Under the pieces are notes generated by a model. It had not been told where the DNA came from. It saw only the letters and a program-made list of their open reading frames with translations, and made no database searches. Shown here piece by piece: positions 1 through 6,466 of a stretch of DNA of 17,885 nucleotides. Made by a program: the position numbers and the translations under genes. The stretch's first letter is position 1. Each line of letters begins with the position of its first letter. The DNA is from BOG-1363 sp043775355 (lineage in GTDB: Bacteria > Planctomycetota > UBA11346): positions 1 through 17,885 of the forward strand of contig JAYVSL010000232.1 in the NCBI GenBank assembly GCA_043775355.1, read 5' to 3'.

Positions 1-161
1 TAGCCTAACATTGGAATAAATACACATTTCGCCTTAAGTAGTTAACTGAGTTAACTTTACGTAATATAACTGATGGCACACTTGTGTAGAATGAGATGCG
101 TCCTCTCAGCGAGAATCAGAAAAGGCACCTATTTGACCCACACGGAAGCAGGAAGCCTCGA
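1..161. other. AT-rich left edge with no gene seen
   Basis: I see no credible gene here. A short plus-strand reading frame beginning at 73 is rich in Cys and Arg, overlaps the better-supported minus-strand gene at 162-482 and has no ribosome binding site, so I do not call it. The only structure noticed is the self-complementary octamer AGTTAACT, present twice (40-47 and 49-56) with one base between. This could be a tandem operator or chance in AT-rich DNA. Confidence 0.4.
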
Positions 162-482
162 TTATTTTCGCACCGCACACCTCTGCTGTAAGTACAGATC
201 CAAAAACGAAAAGAACGCCTCGAAAGGGTCTTTATTACGCTCTGCCGCATATTCTGATATCAAATCAGCCCAACCAATGCTCCTCCTTTCGCCATGAATT
301 TTTTGTGAGGTCCATTCTGAAAAATCACGTGAATCGAAGTCGTTAATAGCTTTGTCTTCACAGCCAGAAACGGCCATTATGTATCCCCATATAACATCGT
401 TTAGACTATGCAGAGAATTCTGACTAATAAACGTCCTGTATCTTGGGCGGATATTTGCGATCATCTCTGTAGTTGAAATCAT
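162..482 (-). CDS. Small hypothetical protein resembling polymorphic-toxin immunity proteins
   Basis: 106-aa soluble acidic protein with no signal peptide or membrane segment. Seen: an N-terminal IRPRY segment, then SLHSLNDVIWGY, a central DFSEW segment, GWADLISEYA, and a C-terminal amphipathic helix FEAFFSFLDLYLQQR. This spacing (RP near the start, sL..L..fi.GY, F..W, sGW..lI, A..FF.LLD) recalls, from memory only, a family of about 100-aa proteins often found beside polymorphic or contact-dependent toxins, where they act as immunity proteins. No toxin gene is visible here, so it could be an orphan immunity gene or an unrelated hypothetical. The ATG at 482 is preceded by GAGGGG at a workable distance. 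The start lies only 23 nt from the left edge of a 93-bp repeat element, which probably contains or borders its promoter. Base composition is AT-richer than the housekeeping genes downstream, which suggests acquisition. Confidence 0.6.
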   Translation of the reverse strand: MISTTEMIANIRPRYRTFISQNSLHSLNDVIWGYIMAVSGCEDKAINDFDSRDFSEWTSQKIHGERRSIGWADLISEYAAERNKDPFEAFFSFLDLYLQQRCAVRK

Positions 483-505
483 ATAATCCCCTCGTTTTAC
501 GTTAT

Positions 506-598
506 GAAACCATAAAGGTCATACGCATATTGGCTTTAGCCAATATGCGTATGAAACCATGAGGTCCAACAATACACTAGATGCCTGTCCTTTTGTTT
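506..598. repeat. 93-bp repeat element, copy 1
   Basis: This element is repeated at 1108-1200 with only three mismatches that I can count (positions 519, 563 and 565). It starts with GAAACCATAAAGG, then a perfect palindrome at 520-553, then a second GAAACCAT (553-560) in direct orientation, then a non-palindromic tail ending in CCTTTTGTTT. It fills the space between the divergent genes at 482 (minus) and 614 (plus). Its tail ends 15 nt before the lipoprotein start, so it is likely to carry that gene's promoter; AATACACT at 571-578 is a weak -10 candidate. No target-site duplication is apparent at its edges. Confidence 0.85.
520..553. repeat. Perfect palindrome, 15-bp arms, TTTA loop (copy 1)
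   Basis: The left arm CATACGCATATTGGC (520-534) and right arm (539-553) are exact reverse complements around a four-base TTTA loop. No run of T follows on either strand, so it is not an ordinary intrinsic terminator. Its place between divergent starts would suit an operator. Its repetition beside no visible gene at 1122-1155 and 1310-1343 fits a REP/MITE-type extragenic palindrome better. Confidence 0.9.
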
Positions 599-613
599 GT
601 AAGATGGGAAATC

Positions 614-994
614 ATGAACAAGATGAGTCTTATCACACTCGCTGTTTCGATGGCGGTTCTCGGTGGCTGTGCGCGTGAGGGACAGGCAGATAGCGATAAC
701 ATAAGGATACATTTCATCCAGATGTACAAGTACGAAGGCGGAATAGGGGTGGCAGGCGATGAGGAGGTTTCCGTCCGCGATAATAAGGCGAGTGTCACTT
801 CGTTTGTTGTGGGAGGAAGCAGAATTGTCATTTCCCATCCTTGGGCCAGCGAAGGAAAGAGCCTTTCGATTAAGGTCAAGGACGACAAAGATGTTTCTGG
901 TATGGATTACGAAGCGGTCGACTTATCGGCCAAAACGAAGCTGTTCTACTGCGAAAAATATAGTCTCCTCATCATTTTCCCTGATCGTCTGTAG
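614..994 (+). CDS. Small predicted lipoprotein, unknown function
   Basis: 126-aa protein with a lipoprotein signal peptide: MNKMSLITLAVSMAVLGGC, with a Lys in the n-region, a hydrophobic core and the lipobox LGGC, lipidation expected on Cys19. The mature part is polar, with short beta-like stretches (SVRDNKASVTSFVVGG, RIVISHP, LSIKVKDDKDV), and ends in a hydrophobic LLIIFPDRL. I recognise no domain. An in-frame ATG at 581 would add 11 residues ahead of the signal peptide, but it lies inside the 93-bp repeat and weakens the n-region, so I chose 614. The Shine-Dalgarno is poor (GGGAA). Base composition matches the AT-rich island. The short mature domain with an abrupt hydrophobic end could mean a C-terminal truncation. 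It might be a defence, toxin-immunity or surface accessory lipoprotein, but nothing in the sequence decides this. Confidence 0.6.
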   Translation: MNKMSLITLAVSMAVLGGCAREGQADSDNIRIHFIQMYKYEGGIGVAGDEEVSVRDNKASVTSFVVGGSRIVISHPWASEGKSLSIKVKDDKDVSGMDYEAVDLSAKTKLFYCEKYSLLIIFPDRL

Positions 995-1065
995 TGCCCA
1001 GTTTCGTTCCCTTGATTTCCCAGGCTATTTCCATGCCTTTTCCCGCTCACGTCTGAGTTGAGGAA

Positions 1066-1121
1066 GGAAACCATAAAGGAAAGGAAACCATAAAGGATAA
1101 AGGAAAGGAAACCATAAAGGA
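1066..1121. repeat. 15-bp direct repeats GGAAACCATAAAGGA, three copies
   Basis: Exact copies lie at 1066-1080, 1083-1097 and 1107-1121, separated by 2 and 9 bases of A/G-rich sequence. The last copy forms the left end of the second 93-bp element. The 13-base core GAAACCATAAAGG also begins copy 1 (506-518), and a one-base-shorter form precedes the third palindrome (1297-1308). The array may have grown by slippage or recombination at the left end of the element. Confidence 0.9.
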
Positions 1122-1200
1122 CATACGCATATTGGCTTTAGCCAATATGCGTATGAAACCATGATGCCCAACAATACACTAGATGCCTGTCCTTTTGTTT
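1108..1200. repeat. 93-bp repeat element, copy 2
   Basis: Second copy of the element at 506-598, in the same orientation and with three mismatches. Unlike copy 1, it is followed by no gene of normal size; the downstream bases 1201-1309 have no open frame longer than a few codons. Near-identity implies recent duplication or gene conversion. No flanking target duplication was seen. Confidence 0.85.
1122..1155. repeat. Perfect palindrome, 15-bp arms, TTTA loop (copy 2)
   Basis: Arms 1122-1136 and 1141-1155 are exact reverse complements around TTTA and are identical to the copy at 520-553. Confidence 0.9.
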
Positions 1201-1309
1201 ACCGTCTACATTCAATGGAAAACTTCCTCATGAACTTAATGCATAACAAACTAAGATTCTTGTCAATAAAATAACAGAAATTCACAGGGTGGACGCGAAA
1301 CATAAAGGA

Positions 1310-1343
1310 CATACGCATATTAACCAACGCTAATATGCGTATG
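1310..1343. repeat. Diverged third palindrome of the same family
   Basis: The outer arms CATACGCATATTA (1310-1322) and TAATATGCGTATG (1331-1343) pair over 13 bp. The loop is now eight bases, ACCAACGC. The outer 11 bases of each arm match the other two copies, while the inner GGC/GCC is lost. Total length stays 34 bp. Preservation of pairing despite sequence change suggests selection on the hairpin or on a dyad-binding protein. The tail of the 93-bp element is absent here. Confidence 0.8.
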
Positions 1344-1449
1344 TCATTCATGTGACACCGTCTACATCTAACCCATGGAAAGGCCGATATTCTATGCGCC
1401 GGGGAATTGATTGCAGGGATTAGGGGGCCGAACGCTTACGTTAGCTACT

Positions 1450-3411
1450 TTAGGCTCCCAATTTTTTCCGCTTGGCGATTAATGCCTCGACCACGGATGG
1501 ATCAGCCAGAGTGCTGATATCACCGAGATTATCGGTCTCTTGCGCCGCGACCTTGCGCAAAATACGGCGCATGATTTTTCCTGAGCGGGTTTTAGGCAGG
1601 CCCGGGGTCACCAGAATTTTATCCGGCGTAGCGATCGGTCCGATGATCTTGCGTACTTCTTCGCGCAGACCTTTGATCAGCTCAGGGCTTTCTTCGTAGC
1701 CGTTTTTGAGAATCACGTAGGCGAAAATACCCTGGCCTTTGATCTCATGCGGATAGCCAACCACCGCCGCTTCCGCACACGCAGGATGAGCGACCAAGGC
1801 GCTTTCGACTTCCGCCGTACCCATGCGATGACCGCTGACATTGATCACGTCATCGACTCGGCCGGTGATCCACCAGTATCCGTCAGCATCACGTCGACAG
1901 CCATCACCGGTAAAATAATATCCTGGGTACGGCTTGAAGTAGGTGTTCACAAAACGCTGATGATCACCGTAGATCGTGCGCGCAATGCCCGGCCATGGGG
2001 CGGCAAATACCAAAATGCCGGTGACGTCTTTGCCCTTGACGACATTGCCCTTTTCATCCAACACCAGCGGCTGAACGCCAAAGAATGGCACGGTCGCTGA
2101 ACCTGGTTTCAGCGCGGTGACGCCAGGAATAGGCGTGATCATATGCCCGCCGGTTTCGGTCTGCCAAAAGGTATCAACAATGGCGCAGCGATGTTCGCCA
2201 ACGACTTCGTAATACCACCGCCAAGCCTCGGGATTAATCGGCTCGCCGACGCTGCCGAGCACGCGCAAACTGGAACGATCGTATTTTTTCGGGTAGGCAT
2301 CGCCCTCTTTCGCGATGGCGCGAATCGCGGTCGGTGCCGTATAAAACGAATTGATCTGATGGCGCTCGACCATGTCCCAATAACGCCCCGCGTCTGGGTA
2401 GGTCGGAATCCCTTCAAACATGAATGAGGTCGCGCCATTGCACAGCGGTCCGTAAACGATGTAGCTGTGGCCGGTGACCCAACCGACATCCGCCATGCAG
2501 GCATAGATGTCGCCTTCACGGTAATCGAAAACGTATTTGTGGGTGATCGCTGCATAGAGCAGATATCCAGCCGACGAATGCGCCACGCCCTTCGGCTTTC
2601 CGGTCGAGCCTGAGGTGTAGAGCAGGAACAATAAATCTTCGCTATCGACTGGTTCAGCTGGGCACCACGGACGCTGCGCATCCATCGCCTCACGCAGCCA
2701 GAGGTCACGTTTTTCTGTCATCGGCACATGTTCACCCGTACGTTTGAGCACCAGCACGGTGTGTACATTTGGACAGGCCGATAACGCCTCATCAGCCGTC
2801 CGTTTGAGCGGCACGTGCTTGCCCCCACGTAAACCTTCGTCGGCAGTAATCAGCACCCGACAGTCAGAGTCGAGAATGCGGTCGCGCACCGATTCAGCAG
2901 AAAAACCGCCAAAAATCACCGAATGAATCGCGCCCAGACGAGCGCACGCCAACATCGCTACCGCTGCTTCGGGCACCATCGGCAGATAGATCGCCACGCG
3001 ATCGCCTTTTTTGACCCCACGCGAAATCAATACATTCGCCAGCTGGCAGACCTCAGCGTGCAACTGTTTGTAGGTAACGCGGCGCACATCGCCGGGCTCG
3101 TCCCCCTCCCACAAAATCGCCACCTGATCGCCGCGCTTGGCCAAATGCCGATCCAAACAATTTTCACTGACGTTCATTCGCCCGCCGGCGAACCATGCGA
3201 TATTGCCCTCGGCAAAATTACCCGCCAACACGCGATCGAAAGGCCGCTGCCAGGTCAGGAATTTCTTCGCCATGCCACCCCAGAACTTATCGGGGTTCTT
3301 CACACTCTCGTCGTACAGTTTTTTATACTGCGCCGGAGCGTTCAGATGGGCGCCCTTTTTGACCCGAGCGATAACGGGGTAAATGTCTTTGAGTGGTGCG
3401 GCAGTAGACAT
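1450..3411 (-). CDS. acs: Acetyl-CoA synthetase (AMP-forming)
   Basis: Cytoplasmic 653-aa enzyme that makes acetyl-CoA from acetate, ATP and CoA through acetyl-AMP; the length is usual for the family. Seen in order: N-terminal ACS domain; ATP/AMP loop YTSGSTGKPKG at 265-275; WQTETGGH at 416-423, whose Trp limits the acyl pocket to acetate; TGDG near 501-504; the hinge/A8 segment GRVDDVINVSGHRM at 517-530; and the C-terminal PKTRSGKIMRR at 606-616, whose Lys612 is the site controlled by acetylation in this family. The ATG start at 3411 has AAGGAT upstream. The next gene upstream is a divergent ferredoxin, so acs is probably transcribed alone from the 3412-3618 spacer. I see no Pat or CobB modifier nearby. 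Propionyl-CoA synthetase is less likely given the Trp. Confidence 0.97.
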   Translation of the reverse strand: MSTAAPLKDIYPVIARVKKGAHLNAPAQYKKLYDESVKNPDKFWGGMAKKFLTWQRPFDRVLAGNFAEGNIAWFAGGRMNVSENCLDRHLAKRGDQVAILWEGDEPGDVRRVTYKQLHAEVCQLANVLISRGVKKGDRVAIYLPMVPEAAVAMLACARLGAIHSVIFGGFSAESVRDRILDSDCRVLITADEGLRGGKHVPLKRTADEALSACPNVHTVLVLKRTGEHVPMTEKRDLWLREAMDAQRPWCPAEPVDSEDLLFLLYTSGSTGKPKGVAHSSAGYLLYAAITHKYVFDYREGDIYACMADVGWVTGHSYIVYGPLCNGATSFMFEGIPTYPDAGRYWDMVERHQINSFYTAPTAIRAIAKEGDAYPKKYDRSSLRVLGSVGEPINPEAWRWYYEVVGEHRCAIVDTFWQTETGGHMITPIPGVTALKPGSATVPFFGVQPLVLDEKGNVVKGKDVTGILVFAAPWPGIARTIYGDHQRFVNTYFKPYPGYYFTGDGCRRDADGYWWITGRVDDVINVSGHRMGTAEVESALVAHPACAEAAVVGYPHEIKGQGIFAYVILKNGYEESPELIKGLREEVRKIIGPIATPDKILVTPGLPKTRSGKIMRRILRKVAAQETDNLGDISTLADPSVVEALIAKRKKLGA

Positions 3412-3618
3412 CAGGCGATCCTTGGAACGTGGTCAAAACGAGGTGGGGATTGATAGGCGCGCTGAGTCAGTCTCAAGTCGCCAGCGTGTTTCTCACCCTC
3501 TCGTGCACGATACGGATGCACAGCGAGACGGCCTTTGCATACCAAAAGCGCATGCTAACCGCGTAGGCCGACCGCGCATCGCCGCTGGTCAGTTCCGCAA
3601 GAGCCACAGACTGCGGTC
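3412..3618. other. Divergent spacer between acs and ferredoxin
   Basis: About 207 bases separating two divergent starts, so promoters for both genes should lie here. I see no convincing -35/-10 pair or strong operator dyad. The open frames crossing it are not supported by ribosome binding sites. Confidence 0.4.
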
Positions 3619-3915
3619 ATGACCGATGCTTCCCAAGCCTGCTCTGGTACCTCAGGCCGAGTGATCCCGGTGATCGATCGCAACCGCTGTGAAGCCAAAG
3701 CCGACTGCGTGCGCGTATGCCCGTATGGCGTGTTCAGCATTCAGAGCTTAACCGCTGACGATCGCGCATCGCTCAGCCTACGCGGACGCCTCAAAGCATT
3801 TTTCCATGGCGGAAAGCAAGCCTACACGCCGAAGGCCGACGAATGTCACGCCTGCGGTCTGTGCGTCAGCGCTTGCCCAGAAGGTGCGATATCATTGCAG
3901 ATACAGCAGCGTTGA
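3619..3915 (+). CDS. Small ferredoxin with two 4Fe-4S-type domains, first motif degenerate
   Basis: 98-aa soluble electron carrier. The second motif is complete: C76-x2-C79-x2-C82-x3-C86-P. The first is C24-x5-C30-x3-C34-P, so the usual second Cys of the CxxCxxCxxxCP pattern is missing (Lys27 at that place). One cluster should be a normal [4Fe-4S]; the other may be a [3Fe-4S] or have a non-Cys ligand, as in seven-iron-type ferredoxins. The two motifs are separated by about 40 residues containing a basic stretch (RGRLKAFFHGGKQ). The ATG at 3619 has a weak ribosome binding site; an in-frame GTG at 3661 would still keep both motifs. The gene stands alone, divergent from acs, and its stop is 4 nt from the stop of the convergent hydrolase. 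Its redox partner is not in the window. Confidence 0.85.
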   Translation: MTDASQACSGTSGRVIPVIDRNRCEAKADCVRVCPYGVFSIQSLTADDRASLSLRGRLKAFFHGGKQAYTPKADECHACGLCVSACPEGAISLQIQQR

Positions 3916-3925
3916 CGCTTCAACG
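3910..3925. other. Hairpin spanning both convergent stop codons
   Basis: CGTTGA (3910-3915) and TCAACG (3920-3925) are exact reverse complements around a CGCT loop. Each arm contains the TGA stop of one gene: the ferredoxin on plus and the hydrolase on minus. No T-run follows on either strand, so if it ends transcription it is not a standard intrinsic terminator. A six-base stem may be chance. Confidence 0.45.
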
Positions 3926-4813
3926 AATAGGTCCGGCATCAACTTCAGGAATAAATTTCAACCTTGCAAGCCAGGTGAGACTTCCCGTTTGCCACGCATC
4001 CCAGCTGGGACCTTTGTAGCCATTAAATCCGTGACCACCGGTAGCGGGTTCTAGGAGCTCGACTGGGCGTTTGGCGGCGCGCATAGCAGCGGCAAATACA
4101 CGGCTGTTCTCAATCGTCACCAAGGTGTCATCGACCGCGTGCGCCAGATAACACGGCGGCGTTTCGGCGGTTACTTGGCGCTCGGTGGAAAAACGTTGGA
4201 GCAGTTCTGGAGTTGGCTTTTGACCGAGCAAACTGTTTCGCGAACCGCCGTGCGTCAGGCCCTCTTGCATGGAGATCACCGGATAAATCAAGATCGCGAA
4301 ATCGGGACGACTTGACAGCCGCAGCACAGGATCGGTGGCGCTGGCATTGCCTGGTTCAAATAAGGTTGCTGCACTTGCCGCCAAGTGTCCTCCCGCCGAA
4401 AAACCAATGATGCCGACTTTCTTCGCGTCGATATTCCATTGTTTGGCATGCGCGCGCGTTAATCGAATTGCGCGTTGGGCGTCCAACAACGGCACCGCAG
4501 AACGGCCTCGGGGTAAGCGGTAATCCAGCACCACGCCCGTGATGTTGTGCTTATTCAACCACGCGGCGATGCTGTGGCCTTCACCACCGCTCACGCGTAC
4601 GCCGTAGCCACCACCTGGACAGATCACCAATACCGTACCATTTGGTTTCGCCGGGCGATGCAGGGTGATGGTCGCATCTGCGGGAACAGGTTCCGTGGTG
4701 CCATTACCGAGCGGCGCTTGGCCATCCCATAACGGCATTTGCTCGCCTTCGGCCGCAGAAACGGCAGAGAAGATGCAAAAAGTCATACTCAACAACAGGG
4801 ATGAACGCAGCAT
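3920..4813 (-). CDS. Secreted alpha/beta hydrolase, Aes/BD-FAE-like esterase
   Basis: 297-aa predicted exported esterase. The N-terminus MLRSSLLLSMTFCIFSAVSAAEG is a Sec signal peptide with likely cleavage after VSA. Seen in order: oxyanion-region CPGGGYG (65-71) in place of the classical HGGG; a conserved LDYRLP; nucleophile elbow GFSAGG with Ser139; Asp229 in VDDTLV; and His261 in GGHGF. This layout matches carbohydrate- or acyl-ester hydrolases of COG0657 (acetylxylan esterase or lipase-like); the substrate is not predictable. I chose the ATG at 4813 because GGAG sits 7 nt before it and because the longer frame (to 4861) would bury the signal peptide and overlap the preceding gene. It begins 13 nt after the O-methyltransferase stop, so it is probably last in a minus-strand operon. 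Confidence 0.88.
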   Translation of the reverse strand: MLRSSLLLSMTFCIFSAVSAAEGEQMPLWDGQAPLGNGTTEPVPADATITLHRPAKPNGTVLVICPGGGYGVRVSGGEGHSIAAWLNKHNITGVVLDYRLPRGRSAVPLLDAQRAIRLTRAHAKQWNIDAKKVGIIGFSAGGHLAASAATLFEPGNASATDPVLRLSSRPDFAILIYPVISMQEGLTHGGSRNSLLGQKPTPELLQRFSTERQVTAETPPCYLAHAVDDTLVTIENSRVFAAAMRAAKRPVELLEPATGGHGFNGYKGPSWDAWQTGSLTWLARLKFIPEVDAGPIR

Positions 4814-4826
4814 ATTGGGCTCCAGG

Positions 4827-5543
4827 TTAAGGTTTACGTAAAATCGCGAGTTTGTTTTCAACTATTTCTGAAATGAGTCCGTGTGAGGTGATAAATTCCG
4901 ACCATGCCTGATGCGCACCGTCAAATGCATGATCGGTCCGACAATCGTCAATCACCACCACGCCGCCGGATGCTAACAATGGCCAAACCTGAGCCAGAGC
5001 CGCGCGCGTTGGTTGGTACAAATCCACATCCAGCAACGCAAAGGCGATCGCCGGAACCCGCGCAGCGAGGTCGATGGATTTGATGTCGCCCTTGATGCTG
5101 GTGACATTTTCAAAACCGTTGAGGCGCATGGTGTAGTCAAACCAACGCTGATCGTTCATGCCAAACAAGCATTCACGTTGCATCGCATCCAGCTGTTTGC
5201 CGCGCGTCTGTTGCTCAAAAGCCACGTCTTCACCTGTAAAACCCTGAAAAGTATCAATGCAGGTATAGCGCCGCACGTCGCCTTCCGCATGCAGGTGTTG
5301 ATTGAGGAAAACCGTGGTCGCTCCGACAAAACAGCCGACTTCAAGAATCTCACCAGGCACACGCCGAGCTTCATCCAACAACTGAACTAACACCGCGAGC
5401 TGACGCGGAGTAAACGCGTATTGATAACGTGGGAATAAAAATCGACGAAGCGGGGTGTGAAAAAGTACTCGCCGCATCATGATTCGCGGCCATGCCCATA
5501 CCATCTCAGGGTCCAACGGCTCGCCACATGGCAACTTCGTCAC
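4827..5543 (-). CDS. TylF/NovP-type class I O-methyltransferase
   Basis: 238-aa soluble SAM-dependent methyltransferase. Seen: glycine-rich SAM loop EVGCFVGATT (68-77); IDTFQGF (96-102), the acidic end of strand 2 with the TylF-typical F-x-G-F; LLDVDLYQPTR (170-180); and VIDDCRTD (197-204). Asp172/174 with Asp199-Asp200 matches the metal-binding aspartates described for NovP-like enzymes, which methylate sugar hydroxyls in antibiotic or surface glycans. The substrate here is unknown, and no glycosyltransferase lies nearby. The start is uncertain: GTG at 5543 overlaps the upstream acetyltransferase by 38 nt, while ATG at 5504 begins one base after that gene's TGA and would remove 13 residues ahead of the fold. 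Neither has a strong ribosome binding site. Either choice implies translational coupling in the minus-strand cluster. Confidence 0.88.
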   Translation of the reverse strand: MTKLPCGEPLDPEMVWAWPRIMMRRVLFHTPLRRFLFPRYQYAFTPRQLAVLVQLLDEARRVPGEILEVGCFVGATTVFLNQHLHAEGDVRRYTCIDTFQGFTGEDVAFEQQTRGKQLDAMQRECLFGMNDQRWFDYTMRLNGFENVTSIKGDIKSIDLAARVPAIAFALLDVDLYQPTRAALAQVWPLLASGGVVVIDDCRTDHAFDGAHQAWSEFITSHGLISEIVENKLAILRKP

Positions 5544-5988
5544 AATCCAGGAAGCGATGACAGCGAATGCATTCGCTCCATACTTTGTCTGGCAAGCGTG
5601 AGCGATCGACTTTGGCGAATCCCAGCTTGGTAAAAAAATCGACTTGGTACGTCAGGCAAAAAACTTTTTCCAAACCAATGTTTGCCGCTTCGCGACAGCA
5701 GGCGTCGACTAATTTGCGCCCGACTCCTTGGCCATGCGCCGCCGACGCCACCGCCAGCGCTTTTAATTCGGCAATTTTATCAGTGTCGATGTGCAGGGCA
5801 GCGCAACCAACTAAGCCGCCCACTTCGGCCTCAGCGACCATGAAATCACGGACGTTTTCGTACAATTCACTGAGCGAGCGTGGCAACAAGAGTTTCTTGT
5901 CCGCCCAATGCGTCAGCAGGGCGTGAATGCCAACGACGTCTTTCAGACGTGCAGGACGAACGGTGATTGAGGAAATAGTAGCAGACAT
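5506..5988 (-). CDS. GNAT acetyltransferase, probable N-acetylglutamate synthase (short type)
   Basis: 160-aa single-domain GNAT protein. Seen: IRPARLKD-like start (TVRPARLKDV); WADKKLLLPRSLSELYENVRDF in helix 1-2; GCAALHI on strand 4; acetyl-CoA pyrophosphate loop VASAAHGQGVGRKL (80-93, Q87-x-x-G90); FFTKLGF; and the C-terminal LPDKVWSECIRC...CDEVA (from 132) with C140, C143 and C149. The LLPRSLxELYENVRDF segment and the LPxKVWxxCxxC...CDE tail are hallmarks of the short ArgA-like enzymes that acetylate glutamate in the first step of arginine synthesis, in organisms without the long kinase-like ArgA. The Cys trio could bind metal. ATG at 5988 has AGGG upstream. No other arg gene is in the window, so assignment rests on motifs alone; another amino-acid N-acetyltransferase is the alternative. 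Confidence 0.85.
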   Translation of the reverse strand: MSATISSITVRPARLKDVVGIHALLTHWADKKLLLPRSLSELYENVRDFMVAEAEVGGLVGCAALHIDTDKIAELKALAVASAAHGQGVGRKLVDACCREAANIGLEKVFCLTYQVDFFTKLGFAKVDRSRLPDKVWSECIRCHRFLDCDEVAMWRAVGP

Positions 5989-6017
5989 AGCGCCCTAAGC
6001 CGACAGGCCGTACACGG

Positions 6018-6368
6018 TCAATAACGTTTGATTCCACTCGATTTCGGTGATCCCGCTGGAATCGGCGCTGAAACCGCCAGCGGCTTTTCTGCCGGGGTGT
6101 ATTGATCAAGTCGATCAATGAGTTTACCAAGATACTGTCGACGCACTTGTAAAGACTCGACCTCCGCCTGTCGTTTCTTGAGCTCTTTAATTTCTGGCTG
6201 CTCGCCCAAGTACTGAGCGAGAAATTCCGCCTCAGCAATGGCGGTCAACACATCGACCAAATCGGCTTCGAGTTTGGTCAATTCTTCCGCGTACTTGGCG
6301 CGGAAGCGTTTCATCGCTTCGCGTTGTTGGCCTTCGGAAAGTTGAACGGTAAGCGGTGCAAGTGGCAT
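6018..6368 (-). CDS. Small coiled-coil hypothetical protein
   Basis: 116-aa protein with no recognised domain. After a short Pro-rich start (MPLAPLTVQLSEGQ) come about 75 residues of Glu/Lys/Leu/Arg-rich helix with a heptad-like pattern, broken once near GEQPEI. This suggests a two-segment helical hairpin or coiled coil. The tail is Pro/Ser-rich and disordered and ends in GIKRY. There is no signal peptide or membrane segment. I chose the ATG at 6368; extending to 6404 needs a TTG start and adds 12 unremarkable residues. It sits 98 nt after the folE2 stop and 29 nt before the acetyltransferase start on the same strand, so it is probably in that transcription unit. A scaffold or accessory role is only a guess. 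Confidence 0.65.
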   Translation of the reverse strand: MPLAPLTVQLSEGQQREAMKRFRAKYAEELTKLEADLVDVLTAIAEAEFLAQYLGEQPEIKELKKRQAEVESLQVRRQYLGKLIDRLDQYTPAEKPLAVSAPIPAGSPKSSGIKRY

Positions 6369-6466
6369 GGGCCGTACGCTAGCAACGCTCTGCTGGGCGA
6401 GCAATCACGTGCTGGCAATGAGCTGTGACCAGAGGGCAACCTGGCAGCGACCACCGAGCCTGCGTC

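Larger units (their letters stand above)
995..1449. other. Non-coding repeat-rich island spacer
   Basis: No gene is seen in these 455 bases. The stretch holds a GGAAACCATAAAGGA array (1066-1121), the second 93-bp element (1108-1200), and a third palindrome (1310-1343). ACCGTCTACAT occurs twice, just after copy 2 (1201-1211) and after the third palindrome (1357-1367), and each is soon followed by ATGGAA. A 14-codon frame starts at ATG 1230, 30 nt after copy 2, much as the lipoprotein starts 16 nt after copy 1. It could be the stub of a lost gene. Confidence 0.5.

Noticed and set aside
79..95. Thr84 of GyrA as a quinolone-resistance mutation (positions given are protein residues)
   Set aside because: Thr at the E. 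coli Ser83 position is the natural residue in several bacteria, and the companion Asp88 is intact.
73..297. Plus-strand 74-codon frame
   Set aside because: It overlaps the better-supported minus-strand gene, has no ribosome binding site, and its Cys/Arg-rich composition looks like a frame shadow.
520..553. Palindrome as intrinsic terminator
   Set aside because: No T-run follows on either strand, and the hairpin lies between divergent starts, where no transcript needs to end.
3..1172. Integron cassette hypothesis (GCCTAAC at 3-9, GCCCAAC at 1166-1172 match the RYYYAAC inverse core site)
   Set aside because: No matching GTTRRRY partner at attC spacing was found, the 34-bp palindromes lack attC inner boxes, and no integrase is present. 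The matches are short enough to be chance.
2139..2708. Minus-strand 189-codon frame inside acs
   Set aside because: Alternative frame of the same strand within a fully conserved acs; Arg/Ser-rich composition typical of a frame shadow.
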